From: Solanum dulcamara
Taxonomy: Eukaryota > Streptophyta > Magnoliopsida > Solanales > Solanaceae
Direction of reading: 5' to 3'
Assembly (NCBI RefSeq): GCF_947179165.1
Contig: NC_077241.1
Span: forward strand, 29,755,246 to 29,819,245
DNA length: 64,000 nt
In this document: in pieces, positions 46,087-56,235 of the stretch
Layout of the letters: each line of letters opens with the position of its first letter
Position numbering within the stretch: the stretch's first letter is position 1
Made by a program: the position numbers and the translations under genes
Notes under the pieces: model-generated
The model's database searches: none
What the model was told of the DNA's origin: nothing
The model's input: only the letters and a program-made list of their open reading frames with translations

Positions 46087-49027
46087 TGTTACACCCCGCA
46101 CTCTTGAGCTCGGAGCGTCTTCTTAAGTTCCTTAGACACTATCAGGTGAGCCGGATAAGCTACGACACTATCAAACAACTCTAAGGAAAGAAGATTGTGA
46201 TACCTCGCGAGAAGGGAGGTCGGAGATAGAGTCATAAGAATCCGGAAAGAGTTGGAGGCTAAGAAATGAGTCGTAGGACTCGATTTACCTACATAAGCCA
46301 CTAAGTTAAGAGTCTTATACACTTAAGGATATATCAAGCTTACGTAGTGCGGATTACATGGGCTCTTAAAGTAAGACGAGATTACGAACCCGCGAGGAAG
46401 GGAAAAAGACGACCCGTGGCAGCCAATGGAGGAGCGACACATGGCAGCACCTCAAGCAAGCAGGTGATGCACCTACTTAGGGTCAAGTAGGTGATGCAGC
46501 TGCTTGGGGGAGGTGGACCCCGCTGCCACGTGGCAGCCCCTAATTGGCAGCATGACACGGTGGCCAATCATGGCTTGACACGTGTCATCCTTAGGGGCTG
46601 ACACGTGTCACCCCTTGGGACCACCTATATTAGTTGATATGTATCCAAAAATCTTCAGTTCAGTCACAAATTTCCAGAAGCAACGTGAGAAAAGAAAACC
46701 CTAAGAGCTAAGGAGAAAATTGCGACGGCTTGGGAGAAAAATAAGGTAAGTCCCGATTTCGTTCCGTAAATTAATTATATAGCGTATACCAAGATGATAT
46801 GGAAGTATTAGTAGTATAAAATTAGAGTTTGGTGCAGCAAAAAACGGACAGCAAGCTGCCACGACGTTACAGCACGCTGAAAAAAAGTTCCGAGGCGCGA
46901 TTTTGGCGAGTTCTAGCCAATTTCGGGAAAGGTAAGTTCTTCCCCTCTAATTTGAAGTTTATGATGTTAAATTAGGGTGTATTACACACCTTAGGGGCTG
47001 CTGGAAGTTGGGTAAAAGGGTTGAAAGGTTTAGCGTTCGAAATTAACGAATTTAGAATCGCTATAGGTAAGTTGTTGTCGAAATAAGGTGTTGTGCGCGT
47101 GGGGGCTGCTGCTGGTTGTGTTGTGGCGTTTTGCAGGGTCTAAAAGTTATCAAAATGAGGTTTGGGAGCTGCTGGTTGCATACACATGACCCTCCGCTTT
47201 GCAATTAAAGAATTCGCGAAAGAAAGATTAAAAACTCTAGTTTTGGTATCTTAGTTTCGAGTGAATTGTTGGGGGTTTATATTGTGTAATTTTGGTCGTA
47301 AAATGTATATGTATGGGCTGCTGGTTGCATTGTTGGTTGGATGCAGGTTCTAAGGACATGGTTGGGAATTCGGATAGGGCACATTATAGGGGAGGTGCTG
47401 TCCAATTTTCGTCGACGCCTTAGCGAATAACAGAACTAGTCGAGGAAACGACTAAGGAAATATACTCCATTAATACTAAGGTGTAACCTAAGATGCTGGA
47501 AAGTTAAGAAGGGTTGATACTCATATTTCTTTTATGTTACTTAGGTTTAAAGGACGATGAGACTTACGGGATAAAAAGTAACCTGTAACAGGTATGTAAA
47601 GCTATTCTTTCTTTTGGCATGTTTTGGAACAAGTATGTAAAGCTATTCCTTCTTTTGGCATGTTTTGGTATAAGTATGTAAAGTTATTTTTTCTTTTGGC
47701 ATGTTTTGACATATGTATGTAAGGCTTATACTTTCTTTTAGCATTTCTCTGACATAAGTATATAAAGCTAATATTCCTTTTCGGCATGGATTTTAAGAAA
47801 CAAGTATATAACTTTCATATGATTTTAAAGAAGTTCCTATTCGTAAAGCCGCTAGAATGGACAACTTCTCGACTTCCAAAAGATATTTTGTTATGCCTTG
47901 ATATGTGTATATGATTCCCAAAAGTTCTATTTTGATATAACCAATAGTAACTTTCAAAAGGTACTTGATATGATCCTTGTCTGGGTTTTGAATGATAGCT
48001 TATTTTGATTATTCCATCGAGTCTCAAATATGATTTAAATTGCATTTGGTTTCTCACTACTCCACTCGTGGATGCCTCAATGCTTCTTTCACCGAGCCCG
48101 GGCCAGGTTTTGTTATCGTGCATACTTCTCTACATTATTCGCTGTGCCCCGACGTGAGGGGGCAGGTACGACCTGTACATGGGTTTGATTTGTGGAGTTA
48201 TGATGTTCCATGTACACCTATGATATGATATGATCTGATATGATCATCTAATATGATATGATCTGTTATGGAGATATTCCCTACTCTGGAGTTATGATGT
48301 GTTGTGGCGCCAGTGACGGGGCGGCGACCACATTTTGTATTTGTTCACCGAGTCCCATAATGGGACCGGATATGGCATATGGTTCTCTGCATACACTATC
48401 TGTGGTTATGAAAAGCATTTTTGTATTCTGGATAGTTTGCTCATTTTTGCACCTTCTGTTTTGGTAATGGCTTTACTAGTTACAGTCCATGCTTTATATA
48501 CTCAGTACATATATCGTACTGACCCCCCGTTCTCTGGGGGGATGCATTTCATGCCCACAGGTACATATGTTCATTTTGGAAGTCCGCTTGCTTAGGGTTT
48601 CCACTCAGCGATGTTGGGAGCGCTCCACTATTCCAGAGCCTAACTTTTGATGCTGGTCATTTGATATGTATATATTTATTTGTCCAGGGGTACGGTGGGG
48701 ACCCTGTCCCGCCATATGTTGTTGTTACCATTCTTAAAGGTCTGTAGACATATGTTTTTGTGGGTTATTTTTAAGTTTGTTTCAGTTGTGCTCATCCGAC
48801 GTATTGCAAATGTTTTCGTGGTATGGCAGCCTCGTCGGCTCGCATGCCCTTTCCTGTCATGATACAGGTAAATGAGGCTACAGGTTTATGAAAAAAAAGT
48901 TTTTGACCCATTGGGGTTTGTGTATGGTATCACATCACACACGGTTCAACTTAAGGGTAACTGATATATACACATAAGGGGGTCTAGGTCGAACCCCAGT
49001 CGCGGCCCACGGGGTTGGGTCGTGACA
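46087..49027 (+). mobile_element. Element K, 5' LTR
   Basis: It starts TGTTACACCCCGCAC and ends CGTGACA. The promoter holds two copies of the 12-base palindrome TGACACGTGTCA (46576-46587 and 46599-46610), further CACGTG boxes, and a weak TATA-like run near 46627. A splice-donor-like AAGGTAAGT lies near 46743. A ~41-bp tandem repeat is at 47590-47790. Terminal inverted repeats lie near 48523-48542, 48690-48712 and 48991-49009. Confidence 0.93.
47590..47790 (+). repeat. ~41-bp tandem repeat in K 5' LTR
   Basis: A GTATGTAAAGCTATTC-TTTCTTTTGGCATGTTTTGG unit recurs with steps of 41, 41, 41 and 42 bases from 47592. The 3' LTR has the same array at about 52764-52960. The unit resembles the start of the ~190-bp repeat of other LTRs, so this looks like a local amplification of that box. 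Confidence 0.83.
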
Positions 49028-49031
49028 GAAG

Positions 49032-49043
49032 TGGTATCAGAGC
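49032..49043 (+). promoter_or_regulatory. Primer-binding site of element K (initiator tRNA-Met)
   Basis: TGGTATCAGAGC, perfect match, four bases after the LTR end at 49027. Confidence 0.95.
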
Positions 49044-50629
49044 AGTTCGTCCTTGGAGTGTCTACAGACCGTGTCTAGTAGAGTCTTGTTTATCAGTGTG
49101 TTGTGCACCACATCTATAGACAAGAGGCTACAGGACATTTAGGATGTTACCTTTCTTTCATATCTACGATCGTGCGATTGAGCCGAGTCATAGGGAATGA
49201 AATTCCTCACATTAACTTGTGATTTCAGCAGAAGGACAACATCAATATAAAAAGGTTACTGACGATATTGGAAGTTACATAGCACGCAGGTAAGCAAGGC
49301 ACGAATGATAGATGCCAGGTAAGGTATTGAATTATTGTTGATATGTAAAGTTGAATATTGAAAGGAAAAGTGGACGGAAAGTCTAAACAGGTGCAGTTCG
49401 AGTTGGACATACGAGGTAAGTCCATCAGTTATACTATTGTTAATTATGGGCACCCTGTGAGGCTACGATATGATGTGATATGATACCTATATATGTATCT
49501 TTATGCGTATTACCCCTGTGAGGCATTGTTGGCATTTTCTGCGTGCAGGTGTTGAGATAGTAAGAAATACAGAGGAAACTTTGCCCAAATTTTCATAGAA
49601 ATAAAAAGAGAATGAGCTGCAGGGCTATAGTATGTCTTGAAATGTGGTTCTCGCAACAATGATGAGATTTGACTAAACAAGTATGGCTGACCTCGAGAAA
49701 TGAGTTAATTGCTGAATTAATGGCAATAGAAACTAGGAGATCGATATTAATATAGTAGAATGAAGTTGGAAAGGAGCTATAAGCCAAGGAAGATGACTTA
49801 TAGAAGACTGATAGATTGGGATAAAATGATATGGTGAGGATTCTCCTAAATTGATACATAGGGATAAACTATGACAAGTTATGGTTGAAGGGGGTAACGG
49901 TATGACTAAGACAAGAGTACAAGGGATAAAGAATTGTGATGGATATGAAGTGTTAAGAAGACAGCTACAAATTGAAACTATAGTATGATGAAAAAGTAAT
50001 AAGATAAGGCCCCTACTACCACGAAATTGATATGGTTTTAAGCAGGATTAGAAATAAGCCTTAAAGCACACGACAAAGATGCAAGCTCAGGAGGCGTAAA
50101 GAAGTAGGGTGTACACGTTACTCCACTCTAATGATTAGTGGTATCCACTGGAATAAAGTTAGTATAATGACGAAGCTCAAAACATGAGTCATTAAAGTAT
50201 AAGTACACTCGAGTAGGGAATGTGCACCAATTATGAGCCCTCGCTAATTACTGATTGGGATGAATGGAATGTGGCTTTGAGTGCACTACTACATTACGGA
50301 TACTACTCGAGTATCAATCATTAGATGAGATTCGATTCGAGATATTCCAAATATTACATCACCCTACGATTGTGCTAGGGTTTCCTAGAAAGGCAACCTA
50401 ACGTGGGGATGATTTAACAGAAGATGTAGATATGGTGCAGCCCATTAAATATGTTGGAATAGAATCATTCACGTGTAAATAGCTGAAGGTATACGGAGAA
50501 TGACATAGGTACACCCTAAAAAGGGGGAAGTGGACAAAAGAAGTACAAGCGTAAAAGAAAATCAACGGATGCTATCGCATGTAAATGGGGACGCTTAAAT
50601 GTCAAACGAGACCCCGTAAGGGATTGAGG

Positions 50630-51210
50630 AACCTAGATGAATCTTAGTATGACATTTTTCCCTTTGATTAAAGGACAGGCCCAGATGTGATCCACTAAAT
50701 TATTGATATAGTAAATCTTATTCCGGGACAAGGTATCGATTAGCAGCCTAAAGTCGGCAAGAAGGGGATACATTGATCCTTCGCAGGGCATTTTTAGAAT
50801 AGATAAAGCCGCCTATGAGTGGGACCTACCATCCAATTTGAAACAATACATTTAGTTTTCACAGATCCATGCTCCGCAAGAATGTGAACGACGCTCCCAT
50901 AATATTTCTCGCGGAGGAGGTCCACGTAACAGGAAGTTATCCTATGAGGGGCAACCTATCTCTATCCGGGATCAGCAGATTAAACGGGTTGCGAACTAAG
51001 GACATAGCTTCCGTCAAGGTACTATGGCGGAATAAGAATCGTGAAGACATAAACTGGGAGGTTGAAAAGGACATGAAACACAAGTGTCCGTACCTATTCC
51101 TGATGTCTACAGATAGCCCCAGTCTTGGAACTCGTATATTAATTACTTGGATGAAAATGTATACCATTCCAGTAGAAAGGCATCTCCCTATGATCCGTAT
51201 AAAGTCTTAA
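50630..51210 (+). pseudogene. Integrase C-terminus with open chromodomain-like tail, element K
   Basis: Only a trace of the end of the integrase core remains (about 50630-50720, with stops). The C-terminal region is open from 50869 to 51210. After a frame change relative to the ancestral GPY/F-like region it includes the chromodomain-like stretch KVLWRNKNREDINWE and an end KCPYLF. The catalytic core is deleted, so no recombinase activity is possible. The intact tail could be chance over such a short distance. Confidence 0.78.
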
Positions 51211-51260
51211 GGAAAGTTTTATTCAACATTCGGGGACGAATGTTCTAAAGGGGGGAAGGA

Positions 51261-54200
51261 TGTTACACCCCGCACTCTTGAGCTCGGAGCGTCTTCTTAA
51301 GTTCCTTAGACACTATCAGGTGAGCCGGATAAGCTACAACACTATCAAACAACTCTAAGGAAAGAAGATTGTGATACCTCCCGAGAAGGGAGGTCGGAGA
51401 TAGAGTCATAAGAATCCGGAAAGAGTTGAAGGCTAAGAAATGAGTCGTAGGACTCGATTTACCTACGTAAGCCACTAAGTTAAGAGTCTTATACACTTAA
51501 GGATATATCAAGCTTACATAGTGCAGATTACATGGGCTCTTAAAGTAAGACGAGATTACGAACCCGCGAGGAAGGGAAAAAGACGACGCGTGGCAGCCAA
51601 TGGAGGAGCGACACGTGGCAGCACCTCAAGAAAGCAGGTGATGCTCCTACTTAGGGTCAAGTAGGTGATGCAGCTGCTTGGGGGAGGTGGACCCCGCTGC
51701 CACGTGGCAGCCCCTAATTGGCATCATGACAGGGTGGCCAATCATGGCTTGACACGTGTCATCCTTAGGGGATGACACGTGTCACACCTTGGGACCACCT
51801 ATATTAGTTTATATGTATCCAAAAATATTCATTTCAGTCACAAATTTCCAGCAGCAACGTGAGAAAAGAAAACCCTAAGAGCTAAGGAGAAAATTGCGAC
51901 GGCTTGGGAGAAAAATAAGGTAAGTCCCAATTTCTTTCCGTAAATTAATTATATAGCGTATATCAATATGATATGGAAGTATTATTAGTATAAAATTAGA
52001 GTTTGTTGCAGCAAAAAACGGACAGCAAGCTGCCACGACGTTACAGCACGCTGAAAAAAAGTTCCGAGGCGCAATTTTTGCGAGTTCTAGCCAATTTCGG
52101 GAAAGGTAAGTTCTTCCCCTCTAATTTGAAGTTTATGATGTTAAATTAGGGTGTATTACACACCTTAGGGGCTGATGGAAGTTGGGTAAAAGGGTTTAAA
52201 GGTTTAGCGTTCGAAATTAACGAATTTAGAATCGCTATAGTTAAGTTGTTGTCGAAATAAGGTGTTGTGCGCGTGGGGGCTGCTGCTGGTTGTGTTGTGG
52301 CATGTTGCAGGGTCTAAAAGTTATCAAAATTAGGTTTGGGAGCTGCTGTTTGCATACACATGACCCTCCGCTTTGCAATTAAAGAATTCGCGAAAGAAAG
52401 ATTAAAAACTCTAGTTTTGGTATCTTAGTTTCGAGTGAATTGTTGGGGGTTTATATTGTGTAATTTTGGTCGTAAAATGTATATGTATGGGCTGCTGGTT
52501 GCATTGTTGGTTGGATGCAGGTTCTAAGGACATGGTTGGGAATTCGGATAGGGCACATTATAGGGGAGGTGCTGTCCAATTTTCGTCGACGCCTTAGCGA
52601 ATAACAGAACTAGTTGAGGAAACGACTAAGGAAATATACTCCATTAATACTAAGGTGTAACCTAAGATATTGGAAAGTTAAGAAGGGTTGATACTCATAT
52701 TTCTTTTATGTTACTTAGGTTTAAAGGACGATGAGACGAACGGGATAAAAAGTAACCTGTAACAGGTATGTAAAGCTATTCTTTCTTTTGGCATGTTTTG
52801 GAACAAGTATGTAAAGCTATTCCTTCTTTTGGCATGTTTTGGTATAAGTATGTAAAGTTATTCTTTCTTTTGGCATGTTTTTGCATACATATTTAAGGCT
52901 TATACTTTCTTTTAGCATTTCTCTGACATAAGTATATAAAGCTAATATTCCTTTTCGACATGGATTTTAAGAAACAAGTATATAACTTTCATATGATTTT
53001 AAAGAAGTTCCTATTCGTAAAGCCGCTAGAATGGCCAACTTCTCGACTTTCAAAAGATATTTTGTTATGCCTTGATATGTGTATATGATTCCCAAAAGTT
53101 TTATTTTGATATAACCCATAGTAACTTTCAAAAGGTACTTGATATGATCCTTGTCTGGGTTTTGAATGATAGCTTATTTTGATTATTCCATCGAGTCTCA
53201 AATATGATTTAAATTGCATTTGGTTTCTCACTACTCCACTCATGGATGCCTCAATGCTTCTTTCACCGAGCCCGGTCCAGGTTTTGTTATCGTGCATACT
53301 TCTCTACATTATTCGCTGTGCCCCGACGTGAGGGGGCAGGTACGACCTGTACATGGGTTTGATTTGTGGAGTTATGATGTTCCATGTACACCTATGATAT
53401 GATATGATCTGATATGATCATCTAATATGATATGATCTGTTATGGAGATATTCCCTACTCTGGAGTTATGATGTGTTGTGGCGCCAGTGACGGGGCGGCG
53501 ACCACATTTTGTATTTGTTCACCGAGTCCCATAATGGGACCGGATATGGCATATGGTTCTCTGCATACACTATCTGTGGTTATGAAAAGCATTTTTTTAT
53601 TCTGGATAGTTTGCTCATTTTTGCACCTTCTATTTTGGTAATGGCTTTACTAGTTACAGTACATGCTTTATATACTCAGTATATATATAGTACTGACCCC
53701 CCGTTCTCTGGGGGGATGCGTTTCATGCCCGCAGGTACATATGTTCATTTTGGAAGTCCGCTTGCTTAGGGTTTCCACTCAGCGATGCTGGGAGCGCTCC
53801 ACTATTCCGGAGCCTAACTTTTGATGCTGGTCATTTGATATGTATATATTTATTTGTCCAGGGGTACGGCGGGGGCCCTGTCCCGCCATATGTTGCTGTT
53901 ACCATTTTTAGAGGTCTGTAGACATATGTGTATGTGGGTTATTTGTAAATTTGTTTCAGTTGTGCTCATCCGACGTATTGCAAATGTTTTTGTGGTATGG
54001 CAGCCTCGTCGGCTCGCATGCCGTTTCCTGTAATGATACAGGTGAATGAGGCTACTGGTTTATGAAAAAAAGTTTTTGACCTATTGGGGTTTGTGTATGG
54101 TATCACATCACACACGGTTCAACTTAAGGGTAACTGATATATACGCATAAGGAGGTCCAGGTCGGACCCCAGTCGCGGCCCATGGGGTTGGGTCGTGACA
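51261..54200 (+). mobile_element. Element K, 3' LTR
   Basis: This 2,940-bp LTR directly follows the polypurine tract and ends GGTCGTGACA, followed by CCTCG. It is collinear with the 5' LTR throughout. Most differences are single substitutions; in the promoter section (about 51580-51860) I counted about a dozen in 290 bases, more than elsewhere. Confidence 0.93.
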
Positions 54201-55290
54201 CCTCGAGCCTTCTACATAATGAAAAATGATTGGATGTGTAAGCTCCTAGACCTAGAGGTTTTTTTATATACTTTATGATAATATGTTGAGGGATGTTTGA
54301 TATGTTACCAAGTTTTATGTGCACTATATGCATTATAAGATATATGGATTGGGCCGAACATTCCTCGGCATATTTTGCTATATAGGGATTGGGTCGTACG
54401 TTCCATGGTATGTTATGTTATATACGGATCAGGCCATTGTACCTCAGCATTATTACATGATATACAGAGCAGGCCGTCATACATCAGCATTATTATACGA
54501 TATATGGATCGGGCCATCGTTCCTTGGCATGTACTTGCTATATACATGGATCGGGTTGTACATTCCACAGTGATAATGGTACATATGTGCTAATGATGAC
54601 AAAATGATGTATTTGTTACACTGAATCCCCGAATGGGCTGGATACATTACGTGATGATAGTATGTATGCCTTTATTTTAGAAGATGCAAGTACGATAGAT
54701 GGCTAAATGTTATACTTGCCCCCTGCATCCCTATTCCAGTTGTTGTCTCAGTTATGATATTTTATGCTTTATATACTCAATACATGTATCGTACTGACTC
54801 TCTTTCTTAGGGGGGGCTGCATTTCATGCCTGCAGGTACAGGTGTTCATTTTTGAGATCCGCCAGCTTAGGATATCTGCTCAGCTATATTGGAAGTGCTC
54901 CACTGTTTTGGATCCTAGCCTTGGGTACTAGTCCTGTGCTTGTTCATTTAGGGGTACGGCGGGGGCCCTATCCCACCATAGGTTGTTGTTACTATTATTA
55001 GAGGTCTGTAGTCACGTGTATATGGGTTAAGTGTAAGTTGTCTCAATTATGCCTATACGACGTGTTATAAATGTGTTTATATTATGGCAGCTTTGTCGGC
55101 TCGTGTGCCCTTTCATTATATAGTACGAATGAAAGAGGCTACATGTATATAAAAAAAAGGTTTTGACCCATTGGGGTTTTTTGGGTGTAGTATCACATTA
55201 TGCATAGTTCAATTTGGCTATATTTGATAGTTACGTATACGGGGGTCTAGGTCAGACCCCAATCGCGGCCTACAGGGTTGGGTTGTGACA
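54201..55290 (+). mobile_element. Element G, 3' LTR, part 3 of 3
   Basis: It resumes after K and runs to the G terminus GGTTGTGACA at 55290, matching the last ~1.1 kb of 13914-17568. It has the 40-bp array (54340-54560) and the terminal hairpin at 55242-55260. The five bases after it (CAACT) do not match the five before 13914, so a simple insertion of G is not supported. Confidence 0.9.
54340..54560 (+). repeat. 40-bp tandem repeat in G 3' LTR, fewer units
   Basis: The same unit as at 16645-16860: GGATCGGGCC plus a CGTACCTC-like box plus CAGCATTATTA. About three regular units are visible here against five or more in the 5' LTR, so copy number changed after insertion or differed at reverse transcription. 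Confidence 0.78.
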
Positions 55291-55808
55291 CAACTGAACA
55301 CATATACACACAATCCAAATATATGTCTACAAACTTCTAAGAGTGTCAACGGTATCATATGGCGGGACAGGGCCCCCGCCGTACCCTTGAATAAATGGAT
55401 ATATACATTAGAATATCAATACCAAAAATCTAGGCTCTGACACAACGGAGATCTTCCCAAAATCGCTGAATGGAAATCCTAAATTGGCGGATCCCCAAAA
55501 TGCGTGTTTGTACCTGCGGGCATGAAATACAGCCCCTCAAAAAGAGGGGGTCAGTATGAAATACGTACTGAGTATATAAAGCATATAATACCAATAGGAG
55601 ATTATAGCTAAAAAAGGATGCAGGAGAGAAGTATGACAATTAAGAAATCACTATACCTGCATCTTATGAAATAAAGTCATGTATATCATCATCAAAAATC
55701 ATACGCGGCCCGTTATGGGGCTCGGTGTTACAAATATATCATTATATCATTATATGCATATATATACCGTACCTGGCCCTTTATTGAGGGACTCGGTGAA
55801 GATGTAGT
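55291..55808 (-). mobile_element. Inverted LTR fragment (H)
   Basis: Read on the minus strand it follows the distal part of the family LTRs: a CACCGAGTCCC box, a GACCCCCTC/GAGGGGCTG-type hairpin near 55533-55555, the GGCGGGGGCCCTGTCCCGCC inverted repeat near 55362-55381, and a GTAGACATATATTTGG stretch. The LTR's last ~190 bases and its whole 5' half are missing. It is probably the older host sequence around element G, or the remnant of a deletion. Confidence 0.72.
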
Positions 55809-56235
55809 TGTCATGACCCAAGCCTATAGCCTAGACGTGACATGGCAAATGAGGAACCCCAAAGTACCTCAAACAAGCCTCTTAACATTCTTTTAGCCTT
55901 TCATAGGTAATGACGATAAATGAACAAGAGGAAATCATAATAGTAAATCTTCAACTTACATATGTCCAACAATACCTCTAACTTTTAGATTTAATGGGGC
56001 TAAGGTAAGTCATTAGCTCACCCTCAATCTTAATAGAAATAAATACCATAGTAAGTGTCTAAAGATCTCAATATATCATAAGCTAGAAAGATAAAGGAGT
56101 ATTATTTCTGGAACATGGGAACTCACCAAAAGTAGTCTTCAAATGAGATCTCAACTAGCCATGTGGAGGAGAACGAGAAGAAGAACTAGTCTCTACATGG
56201 TGATATCATGTAGGCAAAATAGTATGTGTTAGTAC
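55809..56235. repeat. Unidentified repeat or old LTR end (J)
   Basis: It begins TGTCATGACCCAAGCC at 55809, a TG start followed by the ATGACCC/ACGACCC motif common at plant LTR and MITE-like termini, and runs to 56235, where LTR I starts. It shows no homology by eye to the other LTRs, no open frame and no tandem repeat. Its base composition is AT-rich. It could be the 5' part of an LTR of a different family. Confidence 0.4.

Larger units (their letters stand above)
49028..51260 (+). mobile_element. Element K internal region
   Basis: The 5' leader matches the other elements up to about 49560. The part from 49600 to 50600 is collinear with pieces of element I's internal region (60060-61490) with large deletions, and has no open frame of note. 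Homology resumes at the end of the integrase core (about 50630). The polypurine tract AAAGGGGGGAAGGA is at 51247-51260. Confidence 0.85.
46087..54200 (+). mobile_element. Element K: structurally complete, internally deleted chromovirus
   Basis: This 8,114-bp element inserted in G's 3' LTR is flanked by CCTCG (46082-46086 and 54201-54205). Its LTRs are 2,941 and 2,940 bp (46087-49027, 51261-54200) and differ by roughly 2-4 % in stretches compared by eye. The internal region is only 2,233 bp, with PBS, polypurine tract and the C-terminal end of integrase. It cannot encode its own transposition proteins and was probably mobilised in trans, or was deleted internally later. Confidence 0.93.
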
